Positions 54,593 through 64,000 of a stretch of 64,000 bases of DNA are shown here, piece by piece. Both the position numbers and the translations under genes were made by a program. The notes below the pieces were generated by a model. It saw only the letters and a list, made by a program, of their open reading frames with translations, was not told the DNA's origin and did no database searches. Position 1 is the first letter of the stretch, and each line of letters opens with the position of its first letter. This DNA comes from Candidatus Nitrosocosmicus franklandus (lineage in GTDB: Archaea; Thermoproteota; Nitrososphaeria; Nitrososphaerales; Nitrososphaeraceae), in assembly GCF_900696045.1 (NCBI RefSeq), contig NZ_LR216287.1:558001-622000 (forward strand), written 5' to 3'.

Positions 54593-55036
54593 TTGGGAAC
54601 TCTCAATAAAGAAAAGGCGATAAAATCACCTTTGGAGATTATTTGGAACATCATTTCTGATGTAGATAATGATCCTAAGTATTGGTATGGAATCAAACAA
54701 ACAAAAAACATAAGTGTCAGGGGTAACACCATAGAGAGAGAAACTATCATTGCATTTAGAGACTCAAAGTGCGAGGAGGTAATTACGCTAAAACCGCTCG
54801 ACACGGTATCTACACAGATATTAAAAGGTCCAATAACTGGGACGAAGGCAATAAGGCTTACAAAGATCTCCGAAAACAAATGTCTCTTAAAAGTGAAGTG
54901 GGATATAAGAGCTCGAGGATTTTTAAAATTATTTGATTTTGTACTTATGAAACATATATCAAAAGGTACACAAGACGCATTAGAACGTATTGCGACAGAG
55001 GCTGAACAACGTTACCACGAAACAAACAAATTCTAA
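54593..55036 (+). CDS. SRPBCC (START/Bet v 1-like) protein
   Basis: A 147-residue single-domain protein: KSPLEIIWNIISDVDNDPKYW (N-terminal helix grip), then strands TIERETIIAF and KAIRLTKI, and the C-terminal long helix HISKGTQDALERIATEAE. Such proteins bind hydrophobic ligands or act as cyclases. The start is TTG 54593, since no ATG is in frame. Ligand is unknown. It stands alone. Confidence 0.8.
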   Translation: MGTLNKEKAIKSPLEIIWNIISDVDNDPKYWYGIKQTKNISVRGNTIERETIIAFRDSKCEEVITLKPLDTVSTQILKGPITGTKAIRLTKISENKCLLKVKWDIRARGFLKLFDFVLMKHISKGTQDALERIATEAEQRYHETNKF

Positions 55037-55276
55037 GGTTACACTGACAAGATAAGCTGTCCGACAAGCATACTTTGCATTTGAATCTCTGAGCTGATCT
55101 AATATTGATCTAATATTTATTGTAACTACCAACATTGATTTTAGACTGGTTTATAGGCTTTCGGGATATCTATGCCGTTTGTTATTCGGTCATCATTGCC
55201 TGTAATAATTAATACATATTGTTATTATTATTTCATTCAGTAAGGTTAATTAAAGCATAACTCGCAATAATATCTT

Positions 55277-56014
55277 GTGTACGTCCGAGACGTTTCCGTC
55301 CCCCAAGCAGTTAAGGAAATCATCCTTTCAAATGAGCTGTATTCAAAGGCAATAAAATCCGGAATCGCCAATTATACAGCCATTGCAAACAAGATACAGC
55401 CAGAAGTAGAAAGTAGCGCGGGAACAAAGGTAAACATAGGCACAATTGTAGTAGCAATTAAAAGACTAGCAGACATGATGCTAGCAAATGGATTCGATAA
55501 TCGTGAAAATAATTTAAATGACAATGATGATGACAACGACAAAAAGGAAAGCCTAATTCGCAGCCCGTCTCTAACCCCTCAGGAGGCGAGAATGAAATTG
55601 ACTGGAAGTATAATTGATGTTGATTTAGCGAATCAAGAATCTTTCACAATTGTAAATGATATGTTAAATAAATTAGCTAGGGAAGATTGGTTTGATTTCA
55701 ATTTGGTTCGCACAGCTGAAAAAATAAGAATCGTAACAGAAGATATGATAAATTCTAGAAAGATAATTGCCTCATTGACGGAGGATTGTCAAGGGAAAGT
55801 TACAGAAGGTCTTTCCAAGATCACTATTACCCTATTTTATGAGAACATGGAGGGGATAAGAAGACTTTTATTTGGAATATTCGACATTCTGGGGAATCAC
55901 AAAATTGCAATTCATAATGTATTTTTTACAAGTAATGAAATTATATTAATTCTAGAGCGCAATCATGCGGTAAGAGCGTATGATTTGTTACAAAATATGA
56001 TTTTTAAGAAATAA
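55277..56014 (+). CDS. Protein with helical N-terminus and ACT-like C-terminus
   Basis: A 245-residue protein from GTG 55277. Residues about 1-75 are helical (VPQAVKEIILSNELYSKAIK, then VNIGTIVVAIKRLADMM) and may form a helix-turn-helix-like DNA- or protein-binding unit. An Asp/Asn-rich linker (about 76-95) follows. Residues about 105-245 have alternating strands and helices with GLSKITITLFYENMEGIRR and IHNVFFTSNEIILILE, as in ACT amino-acid-binding domains. This arrangement is common in thaumarchaea and may sense an amino acid. Family is likely but not certain. Confidence 0.6.
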   Translation: MYVRDVSVPQAVKEIILSNELYSKAIKSGIANYTAIANKIQPEVESSAGTKVNIGTIVVAIKRLADMMLANGFDNRENNLNDNDDDNDKKESLIRSPSLTPQEARMKLTGSIIDVDLANQESFTIVNDMLNKLAREDWFDFNLVRTAEKIRIVTEDMINSRKIIASLTEDCQGKVTEGLSKITITLFYENMEGIRRLLFGIFDILGNHKIAIHNVFFTSNEIILILERNHAVRAYDLLQNMIFKK

Positions 56015-56121
56015 TCAATTTTATAATATTATAAAGAATAAGGTACAGGATTGAAATAGTAACAGTTAACCAACAAAGGAACAAAAAGACAAATAAAGGC
56101 GGTCAATAACTAAACTAAGTC

Positions 56122-57924
56122 ATGTCTAACGTATTAAAGTTAAAACCGGGGGAATGGGATTTATCACATCTGATAAAAAACCCAAAATCAGAGGAAATCG
56201 ACAAAGAGTTAAATAGAATCAGCAGTTTGATAGACGCTTTTGAAGAATCAAAACCCCTACTAACTTCTGGTATTTCTGTAAATGATTTTGTCAAATTAAT
56301 TAAAGATTCGGAAAAAATATCTGAACACTTGAGCAAAATTACTAGCTATGCATATCTCAAATATGCAGAGGATACCTCCTCAAATAGCGTTGCTGGTCTC
56401 GTTACTAAAATGAACAATTTCTCAACGGAAGCAGCCAATAGATTATTATTTTTCGATTTATGGTTTAAGAAAGTTTTGGATCACAACAACGCAAACAGAT
56501 TAATTGAAGGTGTTCCATCCGTATATAAAGATTATCTAATACATGAACGTTCCATGTCCAAATATACACTAAACGAATCCGAAGAAAAAATAATTAATAT
56601 ATTGGATGTTACCGGGATGAATGCACTTATCAAGATTTATGATAGGATGTCAAATGGCTTTGAATTCGATTATGTAGAGAAGAGAGGAAAAAAGAAGATA
56701 AGAAAGCGCTTTACTAATAAAGAGAAATTGTTGTCTTTAGTGAGAAGTTCAAAATCTTCAGAAAGAATTGCCTCATATAAGGCATTGTTATTAGTTTATA
56801 AAAGAAATAGTGGGGTATTGGGCGAAATTTATCTAAATCGAATACTAAATTGGCACAATGAGTTTGTCGAGCTTCGAAAATTTCCGACTCCGATTTCAGT
56901 AAGAAATCTCTCAAACAATATTAGTGATGATTCTGTTACGGCATTGTTGAACGTTTGTAGATCAAATTCAAAGATTTTCCAACAGTACTTCATTGAAAAG
57001 GCAAAGATGCTAAACATCAAAAAATTGGAAAGGTATCACTTATACGCTCCATTGAAATCACAGAAAAGAGCCAAGATCGAATATGGAAAAGCGTTGAAAA
57101 TGGTTTTAGAAGCTTTTGAAGGGTTTCACCCGGAATTTAGAAAAATAGTTCAATCATTAATTAGAGAAAAACACATACACTCTAAATTGCAAGATAATAA
57201 ACAAAGTGGTGCATTCTGTTCCACAGTTATCCCGTCAATAAATCCCTATGTGCTTCTAAATTTTGATGGAACACTAAGAGATATTTCAACCATGGCGCAT
57301 GAGTTCGGGCATGCTATACACAGTGTATTAGCATGTGATAAACCAATCAGTGTTCAACATCCGCCTTTACCATTGGCTGAAACAGCATCAGTCTTTGGAG
57401 AAATGATACTTAATGACAAACTTCTTCAGAATGTGAATAAGAAGGAAAAACGCATTTTGCTTGCCGAACAAATAGATGACTTTTATGCAACTATTATGAG
57501 GCAAGCATATTTTACTATGTTTGAGATCGATGCTCATGACATGGTCGGAAAAGATAGTTCAACTACAGTTGACCAATTATGCACACTATATATGAATAAT
57601 CTTAACGAACAATTCGGTAGATCCATGAAGGTAACGAATGATTTCAGATACGAATGGCTATATATCCCTCATTTTTATCATTCACCATTTTATTGTTATG
57701 CTTACTCGTTTGGAAATCTTTTGGTATTATCACTTTATCAACAATTCAAGAAAGAGAGCAAGAATTTTATTCCTAAATACATCAATATCCTTTCTTCGGG
57801 CGGATCTAGAAAACCAGAAGACCTATTGAAAGAAAATGAAATTGATATAACAAAAGAAAGTTTTTGGCAAAAAGGATTTGACTTTGTTAGTGAACAGATT
57901 CAGAACCTCAAAAATTTAGAATGA
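56122..57924 (+). CDS. pepF: M3-family oligoendopeptidase (PepF-like)
   Basis: A 600-residue cytoplasmic metallopeptidase cutting oligopeptides. The catalytic zinc motif is STMAHEFGHAIHSVLA (HExxH), with the third ligand Glu in AETASVFGE about 25 residues on. A second conserved block YIPHFYHSPFYCYAYSFGN marks the M3 substrate channel. Residues 1-180 form the helical N-terminal lobe. The length equals bacterial PepF. A single gene 107 bases after the ACT-like gene. Confidence 0.95.
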   Translation: MSNVLKLKPGEWDLSHLIKNPKSEEIDKELNRISSLIDAFEESKPLLTSGISVNDFVKLIKDSEKISEHLSKITSYAYLKYAEDTSSNSVAGLVTKMNNFSTEAANRLLFFDLWFKKVLDHNNANRLIEGVPSVYKDYLIHERSMSKYTLNESEEKIINILDVTGMNALIKIYDRMSNGFEFDYVEKRGKKKIRKRFTNKEKLLSLVRSSKSSERIASYKALLLVYKRNSGVLGEIYLNRILNWHNEFVELRKFPTPISVRNLSNNISDDSVTALLNVCRSNSKIFQQYFIEKAKMLNIKKLERYHLYAPLKSQKRAKIEYGKALKMVLEAFEGFHPEFRKIVQSLIREKHIHSKLQDNKQSGAFCSTVIPSINPYVLLNFDGTLRDISTMAHEFGHAIHSVLACDKPISVQHPPLPLAETASVFGEMILNDKLLQNVNKKEKRILLAEQIDDFYATIMRQAYFTMFEIDAHDMVGKDSSTTVDQLCTLYMNNLNEQFGRSMKVTNDFRYEWLYIPHFYHSPFYCYAYSFGNLLVLSLYQQFKKESKNFIPKYINILSSGGSRKPEDLLKENEIDITKESFWQKGFDFVSEQIQNLKNLE

Positions 57925-58089
57925 GATTCACTTTACAAAACATTTATTATTTTATGTTCTATTAAATATTATTCAATGTATATAGCCCTGTAATAAAACA
58001 TTCTCATACTGATATCACAGATTAAAGGACAAGAATTTTCAAAAAGCATGTAGTAAAGAATCAATAATGCTCATTGGATCTCGATTGAC

Positions 58090-58299
58090 TCAAAGTTCAT
58101 TTTTTTTGTCCCTTTGCCGTGAGGCCAATTTCTGAAATACAAACGCAGAGATAACAAGTATAGAAGATACAAGTATAGAAGCGGCAAGCTGAGTATCAGG
58201 AATTTCAAAAATTAGTCCAATAATAAGTGTAATTATGATAATAATAGAAATAACAATTATCCAAGTCTTGATTGAATCAAATCTAATATTAGAAATCAT
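58090..58299 (-). CDS. Small two-helix membrane protein, 69 aa
   Basis: Two hydrophobic helices: about residues 12-32 (IIVISIIIIITLIIGLIF) and 40-58 (ASILVSSILVISAFVF), followed by a basic tail KLASRQRDKKNEL. A positive-inside tail suggests both termini face the cytoplasm. No family is recognised. It is on the same strand as the CBS protein, 49 bases downstream of it. Confidence 0.5.
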   Translation of the reverse strand: MISNIRFDSIKTWIIVISIIIIITLIIGLIFEIPDTQLAASILVSSILVISAFVFQKLASRQRDKKNEL

Positions 58300-58348
58300 C
58301 TTTCGGACAAGTCTTTAATATAGTTTCAGAATGTTAAATCTTTCTACT

Positions 58349-58762
58349 CTAATCAATTAGTTCAACTATTCCTTGGGTAAGCATAATGCGGCGTAATTCC
58401 TTTGCAAGATCCGTTACAGTTATGATCCCCACAACCTTTCCATTTGAAATTACAGGCAATCTCCTAATACGATTATTTATCATACGCTGAACTGCAACAT
58501 CGACGGGAGTATCAGGCTCAGCATAAGTTTGTATCTTTGACATTAAATCAGTTATTTTTACACTCGATGATTTCTTGTCATTAGCACAAACACGCTTTAC
58601 AAAATCTCTTTCAGTGATAATGCCCAATAATTGATCATTATCTTGGACTATTAACGAACTTATTCGTTTTTCCTTCATAAGCAAAGCGGCGTCTAGAGCT
58701 GTTTTGGAAGAATCAATGGTTACAACCTGATTCGACATGATTTCACTTACCACTTCTTGCAT
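58349..58762 (-). CDS. Two-CBS-domain protein
   Basis: From ATG 58762 (MQEVVSEIMSNQVVTI) the protein has 137 residues forming one Bateman module. CBS1 covers about 8-65 (ALLMKEKRISSLIVQDNDQL, then IITERDF) and CBS2 about 75-130 (INNRIRRLPVISNGKVVGII, then VTDLAKEL). It binds adenosyl nucleotides and usually regulates partners. The frame is open to GTG 58831, but the extra residues are not typical. The arrangement is common in archaea. The partner is unknown. Confidence 0.9.
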   Translation of the reverse strand: MQEVVSEIMSNQVVTIDSSKTALDAALLMKEKRISSLIVQDNDQLLGIITERDFVKRVCANDKKSSSVKITDLMSKIQTYAEPDTPVDVAVQRMINNRIRRLPVISNGKVVGIITVTDLAKELRRIMLTQGIVELID

Positions 58763-58933
58763 AACACTTTCTATTTCATTAAATAAAAAAAGATTTCCAT
58801 TATCTATCAGTGTCAGGTATCTATATCGCACTCTACATCTAAAAATATTCGAGAACCAAAGTATAGTTTAGATCTATGTTGTAAAAAATCAAAAAAAGAT
58901 TTAAAAATAGTCACGTGTCAGCAGACCCCATAT

Positions 58934-59017
58934 ATGGAAAGTAAGAATCCATTTAACAAGTTAATTAGTATGATTAGACTTTTGAAAGCTTCACGAAAGC
59001 AAAAGGTAACAGTTTAA
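58934..59017 (+). CDS. Possible small basic protein, 27 aa
   Basis: ATG 58934 to TAA 59015: MESKNPFNKLISMIRLLKAS then RKQKVTV, an amphipathic basic helix. A TATA-like TTTAAAAATA is centred about 30 nt upstream, at a workable distance. No family is certain. Too short for a firm call. Confidence 0.3.
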   Translation: MESKNPFNKLISMIRLLKASRKQKVTV

Positions 59018-59198
59018 TATCATCAATTACAAACATTTAAAGATTGTTAAGACTATAGCTGCTTACGTATAGGTACAATAAACGTTGCTTGAAGACACAG
59101 GTTAATTGATATAATAGTTTTTTAGCATACAATACAAAACACAAGTAAATTTGAGTGTTTCCCAGAATATTAGTATTATTCAGTTGCTATTATCTATT

Positions 59199-59206
59199 AA
59201 AAAAAA
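59199..59206 (-). terminator. Poly-T terminator of amoB
   Basis: CCCC followed by eight T on the minus strand, starting a few bases after the amoB stop. Typical archaeal termination signal. Confidence 0.6.
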
Positions 59207-59210
59207 GGGG

Positions 59211-59789
59211 TTAGATTACTTGCCATGGTCGAGTGGCAAACGTAACTCCTAAGCCAGCAGCAATGATTATACTCTGATAGATGATGTTATTCCACGGAAT
59301 TGGCTTAAGTATTGGGTCTCCCACTACCTGTATAGTCTGACCCGGGCCCAATCCTGGTCCTACGGATGCCAAGTTCAACTGAGTGTGAACATGGTATACT
59401 CCTGGTTCAAGAGCTTTTGCCTCTAGTCTGTATGGAACAGTTTCCTGCGGTTGTATTTCAATTATATTACCTGGAGGGTCTCGACTTACGAATTCCCATC
59501 TGTTACCAGCATTAGTAGACTCACTGAACAATGATATCCATCCTCGCATAGGTCTATTTACAAGACTCTGAAGCTCTCCTGTAACCACCAAAGTATCACC
59601 AGTGTTTAGCGATTGGGCAGAGAATGCTTCATTATTTATCCTAACGAATCTACTTTGAAGCTGTGCCTGAACACCGTGTCCATCAGCTAACGGAAGCAGT
59701 GCAATAATACTAGCTAATATGGATGCTCCTGCTACAAAAGTTACAATTAGAAACACCATAGCGGGTTTGTTGCCGCTCTTCTCATTCAT
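59211..59789 (-). CDS. amoB: Ammonia monooxygenase subunit B
   Basis: The 192-residue archaeal AmoB, about half the length of bacterial AmoB because the second cupredoxin domain is missing. A signal or membrane segment (about 11-34) ends at LADG, and the mature protein would begin HGVQAQ with His38. This His and the pair His133-x-His135 (YHVHTQ) are the copper ligands known from PmoB. A C-terminal anchor helix (about 168-188, IIYQSIIIAAGLGVTFA) follows. It is expected to complex with AmoA and AmoC in the membrane. It stands 3.9 kb from amoA, with korAB in between on the other strand, and has its own terminator and probable promoter. Confidence 0.97.
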   Translation of the reverse strand: MNEKSGNKPAMVFLIVTFVAGASILASIIALLPLADGHGVQAQLQSRFVRINNEAFSAQSLNTGDTLVVTGELQSLVNRPMRGWISLFSESTNAGNRWEFVSRDPPGNIIEIQPQETVPYRLEAKALEPGVYHVHTQLNLASVGPGLGPGQTIQVVGDPILKPIPWNNIIYQSIIIAAGLGVTFATRPWQVI

Positions 59790-59810
59790 CTAGGGAATCC
59801 ACTATTTACA

Positions 59811-59820
59811 TAGATAAAAA
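59811..59820 (-). promoter_or_regulatory. Possible amoB promoter (TATA-like)
   Basis: TTTTTATCTA on the minus strand centred about 27 nt upstream of the amoB ATG, preceded by CAAAC that could serve as a BRE. Would give a leaderless mRNA. Confidence 0.35.
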
Positions 59821-60224
59821 GTTTGCTGTCTTTGACAAGGTGATTTTACATATGAAAGTCTTGCTTAATTGAATACACACCCAGATTATCTCACATTTTT
59901 GCTCAAAAGATTAGCGAGGTAGTCCTTCTGATAAAGTTAAGTATGATATGGTATTTTCGCCTTCTTTAGAATATCGACAAAGATATGATAGAAATATCAA
60001 CGCATAAGATCAAATGAAGAACCGATATGATTTTTCACTCCTTTCCCATCCGTTGTATCCACTTCTTAAATTATTCTTGCATGCCATTCATGAACATTAT
60101 AAATCTTCAGATATCACGTGAAAATAACCTTATTTTTTATAAAGTATTAATATAATGATTTATATTGATCAAATTATTGGAACGAACAGATGATTATCGT
60201 AACAATAACATCGAAGAAAATCCA
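59821..60224. other. Intergenic, about 400 bp
   Basis: Divergent region between amoB and the Cys-rich microprotein. It holds only very short frames, one of 35 codons at 60014. No RNA gene was recognised. Confidence 0.4.
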
Positions 60225-60335
60225 ATGTGTGATTTATGTGGGAATGTGATAGAAGCATGTATGTGTGTGTGTCCCTATTGTGGTAGAGGAGACAAATGCG
60301 AGTGTTGCATACATGATTCCATGACAGGCGGATAG
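60225..60335 (+). CDS. Cys-rich zinc microprotein, 36 aa
   Basis: From ATG 60225: MCDLCGNVIEACMCVCPYCG then RGDKCECCIHD. Nine Cys in C-x2-C, C-x-C-x-C-x2-C and C-x-C-C groups could bind two zinc ions or an iron-sulfur cluster. An earlier in-frame TTG (60177) would add 16 acidic residues (ERTDDYRNNNIEENP). The frame ends TAG 60333. It lies 62 bases upstream of korA on the same strand and may be cotranscribed with it. No known family, but the Cys pattern is far from random. Confidence 0.6.
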   Translation: MCDLCGNVIEACMCVCPYCGRGDKCECCIHDSMTGG

Positions 60336-60397
60336 CCAATGTCTTTACTCCTTGATTAAAACTATAATAAGACAGGTTAGCGTTATTAAAATAAATA

Positions 60398-63392
<2,995 letters not shown>

Positions 63393-63639
63393 CTAAATTA
63401 TGTTTATGTTTCGTAACAGATTTAGTCACTAATAAGCTAAGTATATTATTATAGCTATAGAGAAAGGTTAATTTTTGAATTATTTAATTCATGTTTCTAT
63501 AAAACAAGTAAAAAGAGTAGTCTAGATAAAGCTTTTAGAGATTTACTCCAGCAAGTTCAAACTACTGTGTCGAGGTAATTGATCATTATTTCAAAATTAA
63601 ATTAAATTAACAAAATTATGTTTTAGAAAAGTATTAATC

Positions 63640-63646
63640 AAAAAAA
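63640..63646 (-). terminator. Poly-T terminator of amoA
   Basis: Seven T on the minus strand about 12 bases downstream of the amoA stop, in an otherwise A/T-rich region without a hairpin. Confidence 0.5.
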
Positions 63647-63657
63647 GGAATGGAGGT

Positions 63658-64000
63658 TTAGTCCCACTTACTCCAGGCTGCCATCCATCTGTATGTCCAT
63701 GTATTGAGTTTAGCACCCAAAGCCGCTATGGGGACACAAAGTACCGCTCCTGCACCGGCACCTAACGCGACAGGACTGTTATAGAACTTTCCTACTTGGG
63801 GTTCAATTGGAGTCATGTATGGAGGTAACGTGGGTCTAGGATACTTGAATGCCATTTCCAAGGGGTCGGCAACTAGTAACAAGTTGATCATATTAAACAG
63901 TGGCAGCGACATTCCTACCAATACACCACCGATCAATATAGCCGCGTGTTTGTTCCTTCTTGTTGCCCAGTATGCCAAATCCAACAACATAGCCGACGGT
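63658..64000 (-). CDS. amoA: Ammonia monooxygenase subunit A, 3' part
   Basis: The last 114 residues of the roughly 216-residue archaeal AmoA; the 5' part lies beyond the right edge. The visible sequence starts PSAMLLDLAYWATRRNKH, then GMSLPLFNMINLLLVADPLE, then PRPTLPPYMTPIEPQVGKFY, and ends WTYRWMAAWSKWD, all diagnostic. Three membrane helices remain. The PRPTLPPYM region is among the most conserved of the family and is commonly used as a marker. It is transcribed leftward, as is amoB; korAB in between runs the other way. Confidence 0.98.
   Translation of the reverse strand, partial: PSAMLLDLAYWATRRNKHAAILIGGVLVGMSLPLFNMINLLLVADPLEMAFKYPRPTLPPYMTPIEPQVGKFYNSPVALGAGAGAVLCVPIAALGAKLNTWTYRWMAAWSKWD

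Larger units (their letters stand above)
58832..59210. other. Intergenic, about 380 bp
   Basis: Between the CBS gene and amoB. It contains a possible 27-codon gene (listed separately) and the amoB terminator. No other structure is seen. Confidence 0.4.

Noticed and set aside
60014-60121. 35-codon frame upstream of the Cys-rich microprotein
   Set aside because: Acceptable composition but no promoter, no conservation evidence and no motif.

Overview
The window is A+T-rich archaeal DNA from an ammonia-oxidising thaumarchaeon (class Nitrososphaeria). The clearest evidence is at the right end: amoB at 59211-59789 and the 3' half of amoA at 63658-64000, both on the minus strand. Archaeal ribosomal proteins S13 and S4, a gamma-alpha-fused 2-oxoacid:ferredoxin oxidoreductase, an archaeal topoisomerase IA and an SSSCA1-type zinc protein agree with this. 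TATA-like boxes lie about 25 nt upstream of several start codons. Separated amo genes and many exported proteins ending in AYAQ- or AFAQ-like signal peptides suggest a soil-type group I.1b organism. Nitrosocosmicus is my best guess, but the sequence alone does not prove it.

Layout. 1-8.3 kb: a truncated M1 aminopeptidase, small exported proteins, a badly decayed gene (3926-5100) and a trypsin-like protease fused to a DNA/RNA non-specific nuclease. 9-20 kb: an alpha/beta-hydrolase-phosphoribosyltransferase fusion, a DyP-type peroxidase, three paralogues of a Trp-rich family around a polytopic membrane protein, topoisomerase IA and a universal stress protein. 20-35 kb: housekeeping and accessory metabolism (aconitase, ASCH protein, sirtuin, MsrA, LLM flavin oxidoreductase, aldehyde dehydrogenase, TRIC-type channel, amidase), two exported proteins of unknown function and a creatininase pseudogene. 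35-46.6 kb: an accessory signalling region with a TPR protein built from nearly identical 102-bp repeats, a DUF6659-like protein, small zinc proteins, a second copy of the membrane-protein family, a histidine kinase with a ParA/MinD-type ATPase, a divergent MvdD-like ATP-grasp ligase with a response regulator, and dodecin. 46.9-58.8 kb: rhodanese, a GcvH-like/TusA fusion, GlmS, an HTH protein with an EF-hand loop, S13-S4, PadR, SSSCA1, SRPBCC, an ACT-like protein, PepF-type peptidase and a CBS protein. 59.2-64 kb: amoB, then korA-korB on the opposite strand, then amoA.

How the genes fit together. AmoA and AmoB are subunits of the membrane ammonia monooxygenase. KorAB and aconitase belong to central carbon metabolism. 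Rhodanese and the GcvH/TusA fusion suggest sulfur-carrier chemistry. MsrA, the DyP peroxidase, Usp and dodecin fit oxidative stress and flavin handling. The best candidate for an undescribed system is 40.3-46.4 kb, where the kinase, ParA-like ATPase, ATP-grasp ligase, response regulator, membrane protein and a free-standing version of the kinase's zinc domain lie together. The protease-nuclease fusion and the Trp-rich paralogue cluster come next. I saw no tRNA, rRNA, CRISPR array or insertion sequence.
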